Positions 53,002-61,748 of a stretch of DNA of 64,000 nt are shown here, piece by piece. Source of the stretch: Arthrobacter pigmenti (GTDB lineage: Bacteria > Actinomycetota > Actinomycetes > Actinomycetales > Micrococcaceae). How positions within the stretch are numbered: the stretch's first letter is position 1; the number at the start of each line of letters is the position of its first letter. The notes under the pieces were generated by a model, which made no database searches, was not told the origin of the DNA, and saw nothing but the letters and a program-made list of their open reading frames with translations. A program made the translations under genes and the position numbers. The DNA lies in the NCBI RefSeq assembly GCF_011927905.1, contig NZ_JAATJL010000001.1, forward strand, positions 1,860,001 through 1,924,000. Reading direction: 5' to 3'.

Positions 53002-53931
53002 ATGAAAGCCACCGATTCCACCCCTGTTTCCGGCACCCAGTACACCCTGCAGCACGGGCCATACACGGCCTCGATCGCCAGCGTCGGGGCCTCCGTGCGC
53101 TACCTGCGCCATAATGATCGCGACCTCGTGGTCCCCTACGACGCCCATGAGATCCGGCCCTCGTTCCGCGGTGCCGTCCTGGTTCCGTGGCCCAACCGGA
53201 TTGTCGACGGCAAGTACTCGTTCAACGGCAAGGACTTCGAGCTCGCGCTGACCGAGCCGAAGCGCAGCCACGCCCTGCATGGTCTGCTCGGGTGGATTGA
53301 CTGGACGCTGGTCGAACAGACCGACGCCTCGGTTCGGCTCGGAGCGGTTGTTGTTCCGCAGAAGGGGTACCCGTTCCGACTCGAGGTCGAAGTGCTTTAC
53401 ATGCTCGACGACGACGGCCTCTCCACCACCATCACCGCCGTCAACCCCGGGCCTTCCGCCGCGCCGTACGGTGCGTCCGCCCATCCGTACCTGGTGGCGG
53501 GCGACGGACTGGTTGACGACTGGACGCTGCAGGTACCGGCGTCGAAAGTCCTGCAGGTGACCGAAGACCGGCTGATCCCGACAACGCTGACCGACGTGGC
53601 GTCGTCGTCGGATCTGGACTTCCGGGAGCCTCGGGTGATCGGCTCTACCTTTGCGGACCACGCCTACACGGGCGTCCAGTACGACGACGACGGCGCCGCC
53701 ACCGTTTCCGTGCGGGCCGCAGACGGGCGCGGGGCGGCAATCACGTTCGACTCGGCCTGCCCATGGATGCAGATCCACACGGCCGACAAGCCGAACCCGG
53801 CCGTTTCGCGGCTTGGCCTGGCCGCTGAACCGATGACGTGCCCGCCGGACGCCTTCAACTCGGGAACGGACCTGATCGTGCTGGAGCCGGGCGACACCCA
53901 TTCGGTGAGCTGGCGGATCCACGCTCTCTAG
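53002..53931 (+). CDS. galM: Aldose 1-epimerase family protein
   Basis: A 309-residue cytosolic galactose-mutarotase-fold enzyme; start at ATG 53002. FRGAVLVPWPNRIVDGKYSFNG (with the conserved N-R), SHALHGLLGWIDW (catalytic-site His), GASAHPYLVAGDG (the second His) and LAAEPMTCPPDAFNSG (catalytic Glu) are all in place. Interconverts alpha and beta anomers of hexoses such as glucose or galactose. It may support the GH65/kinase sugar route upstream, since GH65 phosphorylases give beta-anomers. Gene symbol by family only. Confidence 0.9.
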   Translation: MKATDSTPVSGTQYTLQHGPYTASIASVGASVRYLRHNDRDLVVPYDAHEIRPSFRGAVLVPWPNRIVDGKYSFNGKDFELALTEPKRSHALHGLLGWIDWTLVEQTDASVRLGAVVVPQKGYPFRLEVEVLYMLDDDGLSTTITAVNPGPSAAPYGASAHPYLVAGDGLVDDWTLQVPASKVLQVTEDRLIPTTLTDVASSSDLDFREPRVIGSTFADHAYTGVQYDDDGAATVSVRAADGRGAAITFDSACPWMQIHTADKPNPAVSRLGLAAEPMTCPPDAFNSGTDLIVLEPGDTHSVSWRIHAL

Positions 53932-53998
53932 GCCGCTCGGCCGCTGGAGCGCTGACCGAATGCGCGGCTTCGAGCGAAGTCCGCGCTGGGGGGATCAT

Positions 53999-54802
53999 TC
54001 AGTTGCCGACGTCGCGCCGTCGCAGCCCCGCAACGGCGATGAGGATGAGCGCAGCCGAGCTCAGATACAGCAGGGTGAGCCCTCCGGCGTCGAAACCGTT
54101 GCTCAACGGAGCTTCTCCGTAGGCCCAGCGATACGGCGAGAGTGCGTGGAGCCACTGCAGGTCAACACTCTGGTTCCCCAGGGCATTGAACATATAGCCG
54201 ATGCCCGCAACAGCGGTGCCGGAAAGCAGGGCCACTGTCCTACTACGAACCAGTGCACCCGCGGCCAATGAGGCGAGCCCAATGAGCAGCCCTAGACCGC
54301 CCAGGGCCGTGACACCGGCGAAGATGGCACTGGTCTGGAGCCCCAACTGCGAAGGCCCGTTGAGGATGAGGAGGATCACCAGCAGCAACGTGCACAGAAT
54401 GGCCAGCCGAGTGAAGAGTGCCAGAGCTCCCTCGAGTATCACCTGTGTCCTGGTTACCGCATGCGCGAGGGTGAGTTCGAGGGCGCCGCGTTCTTCCTCT
54501 CCAGCCACTGCTGCGGTACCCCACCCAATGACGGCGATGCTGAGCAGCACGAATCCCAGTAGGCCCAACACAGTGGACTGGACATAGCCCGCCCCCGTTG
54601 AAAGGTTCTGGAACCCCAACGCCGAGATCATTTCCTCCGGCATGCTCTCGATCATTTGCTGGAGTTGCGCTCCACCACCCATCGTTGGATAAAGGGGCAG
54701 ATACAGCAGACAGACTCCCGCTAAACCTGTACCCCAGCCCAGCAGGGCTGGAACCGAGTCACGTAAGGTGCGGCGAAACAGGGGGAGAATCTCAGTGCGC
54801 AT
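53999..54802 (-). CDS. ABC-2 type exporter permease
   Basis: A 267-residue, six-span membrane protein. TLRDSVPALLGWGTGLAGVCLLYLP opens it; VAGEEERGALELTLAHAVTRTQVILEGALA is the cytosolic coupling loop common in drug/antibiotic-type ABC-2 permeases, and LHALSPYRWAYGEAPLSNG lies before the last span. It forms an exporter with the ATPase gene upstream, with which it overlaps by 11 bases. Substrate unknown; TetR control suggests a toxic compound. Confidence 0.88.
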   Translation of the reverse strand: MRTEILPLFRRTLRDSVPALLGWGTGLAGVCLLYLPLYPTMGGGAQLQQMIESMPEEMISALGFQNLSTGAGYVQSTVLGLLGFVLLSIAVIGWGTAAVAGEEERGALELTLAHAVTRTQVILEGALALFTRLAILCTLLLVILLILNGPSQLGLQTSAIFAGVTALGGLGLLIGLASLAAGALVRSRTVALLSGTAVAGIGYMFNALGNQSVDLQWLHALSPYRWAYGEAPLSNGFDAGGLTLLYLSSAALILIAVAGLRRRDVGN

Positions 54803-55733
54803 GACTGGCTGCTCCTTCCAGGTCGTTTTCGTAGAAGCTCAGGACGGCCCGCTCCAGGTCGGGTTCCTCGATGACGAGGTCCACGATCGTGAGGCGCGCA
54901 AGCGCTTTGATGAACTGGTCGGGGGTGCTCTCCAGGGTGCCTTCGACAACCACTCGTGATCCGCTTTCTTCTTCGAGGGTACGAACATTTCCCAGCCCCG
55001 CCTCGTACGTGATGCGGCTGCGGTCTCCTTCCAGGTCGTCGGATTGCATGACGAAGCGAACCTTGCGGGCCGCTTCGCTGCGCAAAGCGGAAACGGATCT
55101 GGAGTTGACGATGTGACCGTCCTTGAGGATTATGACGAAGTCCGCGGCCTGCTGAATTTCGGAGATCACATGAGAGGAGAGAAAAACGGTCTGGCCTTCG
55201 TCTTTAGCGTCCCGGACAAGCGCAAGGAATTCCTGCTGGACCAGCGGATCCAACCCGGACGTTGGTTCGTCCAGCACCAGCAGGTCTGGGCGGTGCATGA
55301 ACGCCTGGATCAGGCCAAGCTTCTGCCGGTTGCCCTTGGACAAGGTGCGGATCCTGCGGGTTGGATCAAACCCGAGCCGCTCAGCCAATGCTTCAACCGT
55401 TCCTGCCTGTACCCGACCGGAGAGACGCGCGTAGTGCGTGAGCAGGTCCTTTCCAGTGGCACGTCCATCCAGTCGAAGCTCCCCCGGCAAATAGCCGATC
55501 CTGCTCCGCAACGCTGTGCCGCCAACACGTGGATCCTGCCCAAGTACTCGGGCATAACCGCTCGTGGGACGGATAAGGTCCAACAGCAATCGCATGGTGG
55601 TGGTTTTTCCGGCTCCGTTGGGTCCGATAACTCCCATGACACTGCCCGCGGGAACGTCGAAAGTGATACCCGCCAGTGCGGTCTTTCCCCGGTACCTCTT
55701 GGTCAGTTCATTCGTGCTGATTGCACTGCTCAT
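54792..55733 (-). CDS. ABC exporter ATP-binding subunit
   Basis: A 313-residue ATPase of the drug-resistance (CcmA/DrrA-like) class. Walker A GPNGAGKTTT (about 37-46), signature TLSKGNRQKLGL, Walker B LLVLDEPTSGLDP and switch His in SSHVIS. The C-terminal 90 residues (VRFVMQSDDLEGDRSR onward) form the small regulatory domain of this group. The start overlaps the TetR stop by four bases and the end overlaps the permease start, so all three are one operon. Confidence 0.93.
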   Translation of the reverse strand: MSSAISTNELTKRYRGKTALAGITFDVPAGSVMGVIGPNGAGKTTTMRLLLDLIRPTSGYARVLGQDPRVGGTALRSRIGYLPGELRLDGRATGKDLLTHYARLSGRVQAGTVEALAERLGFDPTRRIRTLSKGNRQKLGLIQAFMHRPDLLVLDEPTSGLDPLVQQEFLALVRDAKDEGQTVFLSSHVISEIQQAADFVIILKDGHIVNSRSVSALRSEAARKVRFVMQSDDLEGDRSRITYEAGLGNVRTLEEESGSRVVVEGTLESTPDQFIKALARLTIVDLVIEEPDLERAVLSFYENDLEGAASHAH

Positions 55734-56386
55734 GACCGTTCCTTCTCCTCGTTTGTCTCCGCTTGCAGTCCCTGCCGGGCCGCGTTGAGCATGGTTTCGT
55801 CCCTGTACAGCCCGTAAGTCTGCATTTCCAGGACAGGGAGGGTCATTCGCGCCATGACTTCGGGGGTGAGTTCAGTGGCTCCGAGCTTCCGGGCAACATG
55901 GCCTTCGAGAACCACTGACATCAGCCCTTGCGCTGTCAGAACAACAGACAGCACGTGCGGGTCGCTGCTCGGATTCATCTGACCCGACTTCACACCTTCA
56001 TCGACCATGGCGCGGGTGGCATCGACGAAGCGATCAAACAGATGCGCACCGGCCTGTCCCCCGTCGGTCAGCATCCTCCCCAGATAGATGAAGAGCGGAC
56101 GATACGAAACGATCCGTGCCAACGATTCGCGGATACCGCGACTAAGATCCTGTTCATCGAGCAGCTGCGGCTTGGTTTCCATCACCATCTCCACCAGATA
56201 GTCATCGCAGGCCTCCCGCAATGCCTCCTTCGAACCGAAATGGTGAATTACGAGACCCGGGGATACACCAGCCTCCGACGCGACGGCCCGAACACTCGTC
56301 CGAGCAAACCCGTCCGCGCCAAACCTACGTATCGCGGCATTGCGGATCTTTGCCGGGGTATTCAGGTCCTCATCGACTAAACGCAT
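55730..56386 (-). CDS. TetR-family repressor of the ABC exporter operon
   Basis: A 218-residue protein with start at ATG 56386; an earlier in-frame start at 56422 is weaker. The HTH is IRNAAIRRFGADGFARTSVRAVASEAGVSPGLVIHHFGSKEALREAC. The C-terminal domain (IVSYRPLFIYLGRMLTDGG, HVLSVVLTAQGLMSVVLEGH) is TetR_C-like. First gene of the operon, so it should autoregulate through the repeats just upstream. Confidence 0.92.
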   Translation of the reverse strand: MRLVDEDLNTPAKIRNAAIRRFGADGFARTSVRAVASEAGVSPGLVIHHFGSKEALREACDDYLVEMVMETKPQLLDEQDLSRGIRESLARIVSYRPLFIYLGRMLTDGGQAGAHLFDRFVDATRAMVDEGVKSGQMNPSSDPHVLSVVLTAQGLMSVVLEGHVARKLGATELTPEVMARMTLPVLEMQTYGLYRDETMLNAARQGLQAETNEEKERS

Positions 56387-56398
56387 AGTCAGTATGCT

Positions 56399-56466
56399 AA
56401 ACGTTTGTTCAACGCGGTACAAGAGTTCAACGCGCTACAAGAAGAGACCTGGCCGGCTTGTTCAAC
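56399..56466. promoter_or_regulatory. Repeated GTTCAAC motifs and AAACGTTT palindrome upstream of TetR operon
   Basis: GTTCAAC occurs at 56407-56413, 56425-56431 and 56460-56466; the first two are part of a near-identical 17-base direct repeat (GTTCAACGCG-x-TACAAGA). The palindrome AAACGTTT lies at 56399-56406. A plausible binding region for the adjacent TetR protein, by position only. Confidence 0.4.
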
Positions 56467-56481
56467 CCGGCTCAGTGTCGG

Positions 56482-57345
56482 CTAGCCCCGGGCCCCGGGT
56501 GCCTCAGACTCGCTCGCCTTCGACAGCGTGAATATTCCGTAGCGCATCGCACCCGTACGGTAGGCAAGGATCAGGCGGGGGATGCTCAGGGCAAAGACGC
56601 GATTGCGTGCACTCAGGGCAAGGCGGCGGGTTTCGCGATCGACGATCAGGGCTTTCATAAGGCGTCGGGCACAGATCATCCAGGTGCGCGCAACGCGGTC
56701 GCTGACATCCTCATAGTCGACGACCGCAAATCCCGCGGCCTTGGCCATCGCCTCGTACTCCTCGCGCGTACCCATCGAGGGCAAGCGCCCCTCGCGGCAG
56801 ATCGGCTCGAGGAGGTGGCGCACTTTCCTATCGCTCGCACCTGTTTCGGCGAGCCATGCGCAAACGACGAAGCGTCCGCCGGGTGCCAATACGCGATGCG
56901 CCTCGGCGAAGAACCCGGGCTTGTCTACCATGTGTTCGCTCGACTCAATCGCCCAGGCGGCGTCGGCCGAGGCGTGGGGGAGCCCGTTGGTGAGCCAGTC
57001 AAGGAGATGGATGTCCACGCCGGGTACCGGATGCGTGGCCGCGTACTGGGCCTGCTCGGCGGACAGGGTGAAGCCGGTGACGCGGACCCCGCGAGTTGCC
57101 GCCAACTGCCTGGCGGTTGAGCCATAGCCGCAGCCGACATCGACGCACGCTTCTCCGGACGTAAGCTGCAGCCGGTCGCCTACTGTGTCAGCCAGCGCCT
57201 CAACGGCCTCGGCAGGCGTCTCGCGGCCCGTCTCCCATAGCCCGTGATGGACATGATCACCCCACACTTGACGATAAACCGGATCGAGTTCGTCGTAATG
57301 GTCAGCGACCGCCGCGGCGTTCTGGGAGACATCGGGGACGATCAC
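56482..57345 (-). CDS. SAM-dependent methyltransferase
   Basis: A 287-residue class I methyltransferase. AVADHYDELDPVYRQVWGDHVHHGLWETG is the N-terminal cap seen in tocopherol- and sarcosine-type methyltransferases. SAM motif I is CVDVGCGYGSTARQLA, followed by GFTLSAEQAQYA, AWAIESSEHMVDKPGFFAEAHRVLAPGGRFVV. The GLWETG and ESSEHM pieces resemble gamma-tocopherol or cyclopropane-type enzymes. The acceptor is unknown, possibly a small lipid or quinone-like molecule. Minus-strand, about 95 bases upstream of the TetR operon. Confidence 0.9.
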   Translation of the reverse strand: MIVPDVSQNAAAVADHYDELDPVYRQVWGDHVHHGLWETGRETPAEAVEALADTVGDRLQLTSGEACVDVGCGYGSTARQLAATRGVRVTGFTLSAEQAQYAATHPVPGVDIHLLDWLTNGLPHASADAAWAIESSEHMVDKPGFFAEAHRVLAPGGRFVVCAWLAETGASDRKVRHLLEPICREGRLPSMGTREEYEAMAKAAGFAVVDYEDVSDRVARTWMICARRLMKALIVDRETRRLALSARNRVFALSIPRLILAYRTGAMRYGIFTLSKASESEAPGARG

Positions 57346-57460
57346 GCAATCACACTACAACGCTGATCTGTGCGATCAGAAGGTCTCGACTCAATCCGTG
57401 GTGGCACGCGGCCGTCAAACACCTAAACACGTTGTGTGAGCCGACTCTCAGTGCTAACCT

Positions 57461-57486
57461 GTAATCGATTACTGTAATCGATTACA
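57461..57486. promoter_or_regulatory. Tandem LacI-family operator
   Basis: Two perfect 12-base palindromes GTAATCGATTAC (57461-57472 and 57474-57485) with one base between them; the second extends to TGTAATCGATTACA (57473-57486). The central CGAT and near-tandem layout are typical of LacI-family sites. They end 38 bases before the lacI-type gene, so they autoregulate it and control the following transporter operon. Confidence 0.9.
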
Positions 57487-57523
57487 AATCCGTCAGGTTC
57501 CCTCAACGACGATCGGACCGCCC

Positions 57524-58591
57524 ATGTCAGTTCTCCGCAAGTCCACGGTTGCCCTGGTAGCCCAGCGTGCCGGTGTGTCTGTCGCGTCGGTAAGCCGGGT
57601 GCTGAACAACTTGCCGGCATCGGAATCGATCGCGGCAAAAGTCCGCAAGGCGGCCGAAGAACTCGGGTACGTTCCAGATGCCATGGCCCGCTCACTCAAG
57701 GTTGGCCGCACAGAGCAGATCGCCCTGGCTGTCGCGGATGTCGGCAACCCGGTTTATGTGACCATGATGCACGCCGTCAGCGAGGTGGTGCGGGAAGCTG
57801 GCTTCCGGCTCGTCCTCTCCTCGACTGGCAACGACCCCAACGATGTGGTGGAACTCCTCGACAACCTGGAACGGGGGTATGCCGACGGCGTTATCCTCAG
57901 TCCCCTGCGCATCACCGACGAGATCATCGCACGCCTGACCTCCACGAGACTGCCGGTGGTGGTCATCGGATCCCTACCGCAGGGGGTTCTCCTTGACAAC
58001 GTGCGCGCGGACTCCCGCACCGGCGTCGACATCGCTGTGGCACGCCTGAAAGCTACCGGCCGGAAACACATCGCCTTTGTGAACGGCCCCGTAGATACGG
58101 TGCCGGGATCGGCCCGGCTCACAGGTTATCTCGCCGCGATGGAATCGCGAGGGCTGCCAACCACGGCCGACATGCAGGTCGAGGCATCGGACTTCACCTA
58201 CGCAGCCGGACTGGAAGCGGCGCAGGTGCTCACGGCGCAGGCAACGCCGGACGCCATTCTCTGCGCCAATGACCTTCTCGCCGTTGCCGTCATGAAGGTG
58301 ATCACTTCCAAAGGGCTGCGTGTGCCGGAGGACGTGGCCATTGTCGGCATGGACAACACCGACCTCGCTGACCACGCCAATCCGTCCATTACGAGTGTGG
58401 ACCTGGGGTCGGCCGAACGCGCCCGGGAAGCCGCACGGCTGCTACTGGCGCGCATCGAGGATCCATCCCGTCCCTCCGAAACCACCGTGGTGTCCCCGTG
58501 GCTGGCGGAGAGGGAGTCAACCGCTGAAGGAGCATCACGCGGGAAGAATGTCAAGGCCAGGAAGCCGGAGCTTGAGGAAGGTGTGTCATGA
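57524..58591 (+). CDS. LacI-family transcriptional repressor
   Basis: A 355-residue regulator. The HTH is STVALVAQRAGVSVASVSRVLNN (7-29), with the hinge helix at PDAMARSLKVG. The sugar-binding-protein-like domain follows: IALAVADVGNPVYVTMMHAV, DNVRADSRTGVDIAVARL, AFVNGPVDTVPGSARLTGY, DAILCANDLLAVAVMK and PEDVAIVGMDNTDLADHANPSITSVD. Binding of a small sugar-like inducer should release the operator pair upstream. The stop overlaps the first permease gene by four bases, so regulator and transporter are co-transcribed. Confidence 0.95.
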   Translation: MSVLRKSTVALVAQRAGVSVASVSRVLNNLPASESIAAKVRKAAEELGYVPDAMARSLKVGRTEQIALAVADVGNPVYVTMMHAVSEVVREAGFRLVLSSTGNDPNDVVELLDNLERGYADGVILSPLRITDEIIARLTSTRLPVVVIGSLPQGVLLDNVRADSRTGVDIAVARLKATGRKHIAFVNGPVDTVPGSARLTGYLAAMESRGLPTTADMQVEASDFTYAAGLEAAQVLTAQATPDAILCANDLLAVAVMKVITSKGLRVPEDVAIVGMDNTDLADHANPSITSVDLGSAERAREAARLLLARIEDPSRPSETTVVSPWLAERESTAEGASRGKNVKARKPELEEGVS

Positions 58592-59520
58592 GCACAAACA
58601 TGGCATCGGTTTCGGCCCCACCGGAACGCCCCATCAAGCGCCGCAAGACCCGCAAATCGGGTGGCCGCGACGCTTGGATTTTGGTCCTGCCGACCCTCCT
58701 GCCCGTGGTGCTGTTCAGCATCTACCCGCTCGCGCAAGGCGTTCTGCTGGGTTTCACCGATGCGCGTGCGGGGCTGAACGTCGAACCGACCTTCAACGGA
58801 CTTGAGAACTATCAGGAGCTATTCGGATACGACCTCTTCTGGGAATCCTTCCAAATCGGGTTGATCTGGGCGTTTTCCGTCACCATCCTCCAGTTCTTCG
58901 CCTCACTTGGCCTGGCGCTGCTACTGAACATGGATCTGCGACTGCGTTGGCTCGCCCGCACTCTTGTCCTCATTCCTTGGGCCATCCCGCCGGTAATCGT
59001 TGCCATCATGTGGCGCCTCATGCTGGACCCTTCCTTCGGCCCTGTAAATCAGGCTCTCGGTGCGGTGGGACTCCCGGATAACATCAACTGGCTTGGCGAC
59101 TTCTCAACGGCACTACCCGCCGTCATCGTGGTGGGCGTATGGTCCGGAATGCCGCAAACCACCATTACCCTTCTGGCCGGTATCCAATCGGTCCAGGCGG
59201 AGCTTCATGAGGCCGCAGCGATAGATGGCGCCGGCTCATGGGGCCGTTTCATCCACGTGACCCTGCCAGCCCTGAAACCCATCATCATCGCGATAACCAC
59301 CCTGGACCTGATCTGGAATTTCAATTCCTTTGCCCTGGTATTCGTGCTGACAGCCGGCGGCCCGGGCGGCCAGACCATGCTTCCCATGCTCTTCGCCTAT
59401 AACGAGGCGTTCCGCTACGGCGAGTTCGGGCTGGCCTCTGCAATGGGCAACGTCATGGTGGTGGTCATCGCCATCTTCCTGGTGGTCTATTTGCGGGCGC
59501 AGACACGGGAACGGAAGTGA
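58588..59520 (+). CDS. Sugar-type ABC importer permease (MalF/UgpA-like)
   Basis: A 310-residue membrane protein with six spans: WILVLPTLLPVVLFSIYPLAQGVLLGFTD opens it, and the EAA loop that contacts the ATPase is ELHEAAAIDGAGSWGRFIHVTLPALKP. Member of the carbohydrate uptake transporter 1 family. It works with the following permease and solute-binding protein. No ATPase gene is in the operon; a shared MsiK-type ATPase is the usual solution in actinomycetes. Confidence 0.93.
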   Translation: MSTNMASVSAPPERPIKRRKTRKSGGRDAWILVLPTLLPVVLFSIYPLAQGVLLGFTDARAGLNVEPTFNGLENYQELFGYDLFWESFQIGLIWAFSVTILQFFASLGLALLLNMDLRLRWLARTLVLIPWAIPPVIVAIMWRLMLDPSFGPVNQALGAVGLPDNINWLGDFSTALPAVIVVGVWSGMPQTTITLLAGIQSVQAELHEAAAIDGAGSWGRFIHVTLPALKPIIIAITTLDLIWNFNSFALVFVLTAGGPGGQTMLPMLFAYNEAFRYGEFGLASAMGNVMVVVIAIFLVVYLRAQTRERK

Positions 59521-59524
59521 AATC

Positions 59525-60397
59525 ATGAGCACACAGACAGCCCCCCGAAACGGCCTGAGCCAGAAGCAGCGTCGGATGATCTCGCGTCCCCTGCAATACC
59601 TGGTCCTCGCGGGTTACCTGGTGTTCCTCGCCTTCCCGTTGCTATTCCTGCTCAGCACCTCGTTCAAGACCTCGCGTGAGTTGAATTCCCCGGTGCCGCA
59701 ACTGCTACCAGAGTCACTGGAGTTCACCAACTACGTTTCGGCGATCCAGACGGCCGACCTGCTCACCGCTGGCCGCAACAGCCTGATCGTGGCACTCGCT
59801 ACGACGGTCATCGTCACGCTGCTTTCTCTTCCTGCGGCCTACGCGCTGGCCCGCTTCAAGACGAAGCTCCGCGGACTTGCGACGGGCTGGATTCTATTGA
59901 GCCAGGTCTTCCCCTTCATCCTGATCATCATTCCGCTGTACATCATCCTGCAGCAGATCGGCCTGATCGATTCGCTGGTCGGACTCGTGGTGGTCTACGC
60001 GGTATGGTCCCTCCCATTTGCGCTGTGGATGCTCCGTGGGTATGTCGCCGGCATCCCGGTGGATCTTGAGGAGGCAGGCGCAGTCGACGGCGCCTCCCGC
60101 CCGCGTATTCTTCGAACCATCGTGCTTCCCCTCCTGGCGCCGGGCCTGGTGGCCACCAGCCTCTTCACGTTCATCTCCTCCTGGAACGAGTTCTTCTTCG
60201 CCTTGGTACTCATCCAGGATCCAGACCTCCAAACCCTCCCATTGACACTCGCGCGTTTCATCGGCGCGGAAGGGCAGGTCCAGCTTGGCCAGCTCGCAGC
60301 GGCGTCCCTTTTGGCCACGATTCCGAGCCTGGTTTTCTTCGCAATCATCCAGCGGAGGCTGACCTCCGGCCTGCTGAGCGGCGCGGTCAAGGGCTAA
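59525..60397 (+). CDS. Sugar-type ABC importer permease (MalG/UgpE-like)
   Basis: A 290-residue six-span protein: LQYLVLAGYLVFLAFPLLFLLSTSFKTSRE at the start, LLSQVFPFILIIIPLYIILQQIGLID in the middle, and the EAA loop DLEEAGAVDGASRPRILRTIVLPLLAPG. It completes the transmembrane part of the CUT1 importer. Starts four bases after the stop of the first permease gene. Confidence 0.93.
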   Translation: MSTQTAPRNGLSQKQRRMISRPLQYLVLAGYLVFLAFPLLFLLSTSFKTSRELNSPVPQLLPESLEFTNYVSAIQTADLLTAGRNSLIVALATTVIVTLLSLPAAYALARFKTKLRGLATGWILLSQVFPFILIIIPLYIILQQIGLIDSLVGLVVVYAVWSLPFALWMLRGYVAGIPVDLEEAGAVDGASRPRILRTIVLPLLAPGLVATSLFTFISSWNEFFFALVLIQDPDLQTLPLTLARFIGAEGQVQLGQLAAASLLATIPSLVFFAIIQRRLTSGLLSGAVKG

Positions 60398-60448
60398 GCG
60401 CCACCAAAGAACCAACACCACCACAGAAACACCGAATAGGAGAACATC

Positions 60449-61747
60449 ATGAGAAAGACAGTTCCATCCACCCTCGGCGCCGTAGCCGTGGTGGGCCTGC
60501 TGTCCGGCTGTGCCTTCGGGGGCGGCTCCACAGAGGGCGGCGGCGATGCACCGGCGGACGGGCCCGTCGCCCTCACCTTCCAAAGCCTGGCATTTCAGGG
60601 TCCAACCGTTGAAGCGACGGAGGAAATCGTCGCCTCCTGGAACGAGGCGAACCCCGACATCCAGGTCGAACTCCGACAAGGCAGTTGGGATAACGTCCAG
60701 GCGCAGCTCGTCACACAGTTCGAAGGCGGCACCGCTCCGGACATCATCCACTTCGAATCCGCCGGCATGGCCGGCTTCGCCGAGCAGGGCTACCTGGCCG
60801 ACCTTGAGCCCTACATCGGCGAGGACCTCAGGAGCAGTGTCTCCGAGGACCTGTGGTCCACTGTGACGTCGGAGGAAGCCGGCACTTATGCCGTCCCAAC
60901 CCTCCTGCAGTCCTACGTGGTCTTCGCGAACAACGACGCCTTCGAGGCCGCGGGTGTTCCCCTTCCCGACGGTGAGACACTGCCGTGGGACGACTTCCAG
61001 CAGGTTGCGTCCGACCTCACAGGAGACGGCACGTTCGGCGTTGGGTGGGGACTTCGGCAGCCGACGGCCACCATCATGAACATGGCTCCGATGTTCGGCG
61101 GCGAATTCTTCCAGGTCGACGGCGAGAACGTCACCATCGAGGTCGGCGAGGAGGAACTCGCTGCTCCCCAACGTATCCATCAGATGGCCTTCGAGGATGG
61201 GTCGATTGACCCGGTGTCCCTGACCCAGAGCGGTTCCGATGTACTTCCCGGCTTTTATGGCGGAACGTACGCCATGTATGTGGGCGGCAACTTCATAGCC
61301 CAACAGCTCATCGAATCCGCGCCCGAAGGCTTCAACTGGTCGATTCTTCCCCCACTTGAGGGAACGGTTTCAGCAGAGCAGGTTGCGAACCCCCAGACCA
61401 TGTCGGTTGCTGCGGAAAGCGAGAGTCCAGAGGCGGCTGCCCAGTTCATCGAGTACTTCATGGCACAGGAGAACCTTGCCCAACTGGCACAGGGTGACTG
61501 GCTGATCCCCGCAACCAGTACCGCACGCGAGCTGGTTGCGGAGCAGACCGACGGCGAGAACGGATGGGCGGCAACCCTTGCCACCGGCGAGCTTCTCACC
61601 TCCGCGCCATTCCAGCAGGTGACGAGCTACAACCAGTGGAAGGACCAGTACGCAACACCGATCTTCCAGCAATACTTCGCCGATTCGATCAGTTACGAGG
61701 AGTTGCAGACGCAGCTGTCGGAGGGATGGGAATCTGCCGGCGGATGA
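60449..61747 (+). CDS. Extracellular solute-binding lipoprotein of the ABC importer
   Basis: A 432-residue substrate-binding protein of the family 1 (MalE-like) type. The signal peptide ends at lipobox LSGCA. VALTFQSLAFQGPTVEATEEIVASWNEANPDIQVEL, QLVTQFEGGTAPDIIHFESAGMAGFAEQGYLADLEPYI and MSVAAESESPEAAAQFIEYFM are typical family segments. It captures the substrate outside the membrane. From the enzymes next door I infer a glycoside containing ribose or a related sugar rather than a plain oligosaccharide, which is not proven. Confidence 0.93.
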   Translation: MRKTVPSTLGAVAVVGLLSGCAFGGGSTEGGGDAPADGPVALTFQSLAFQGPTVEATEEIVASWNEANPDIQVELRQGSWDNVQAQLVTQFEGGTAPDIIHFESAGMAGFAEQGYLADLEPYIGEDLRSSVSEDLWSTVTSEEAGTYAVPTLLQSYVVFANNDAFEAAGVPLPDGETLPWDDFQQVASDLTGDGTFGVGWGLRQPTATIMNMAPMFGGEFFQVDGENVTIEVGEEELAAPQRIHQMAFEDGSIDPVSLTQSGSDVLPGFYGGTYAMYVGGNFIAQQLIESAPEGFNWSILPPLEGTVSAEQVANPQTMSVAAESESPEAAAQFIEYFMAQENLAQLAQGDWLIPATSTARELVAEQTDGENGWAATLATGELLTSAPFQQVTSYNQWKDQYATPIFQQYFADSISYEELQTQLSEGWESAGG

Positions 61748-61748
61748 G

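Noticed and set aside
52888..53922. Antisense open frame opposite the aldose epimerase gene
   Set aside because: Arg/Gly/Val-rich shadow with no domain signal.
59894..61303. Long antisense open frame of 469 codons opposite the permease and binding-protein genes
   Set aside because: It mirrors two clearly real genes with intact motifs; long antisense frames are expected in high-G+C coding DNA. No family motif or ribosome site.
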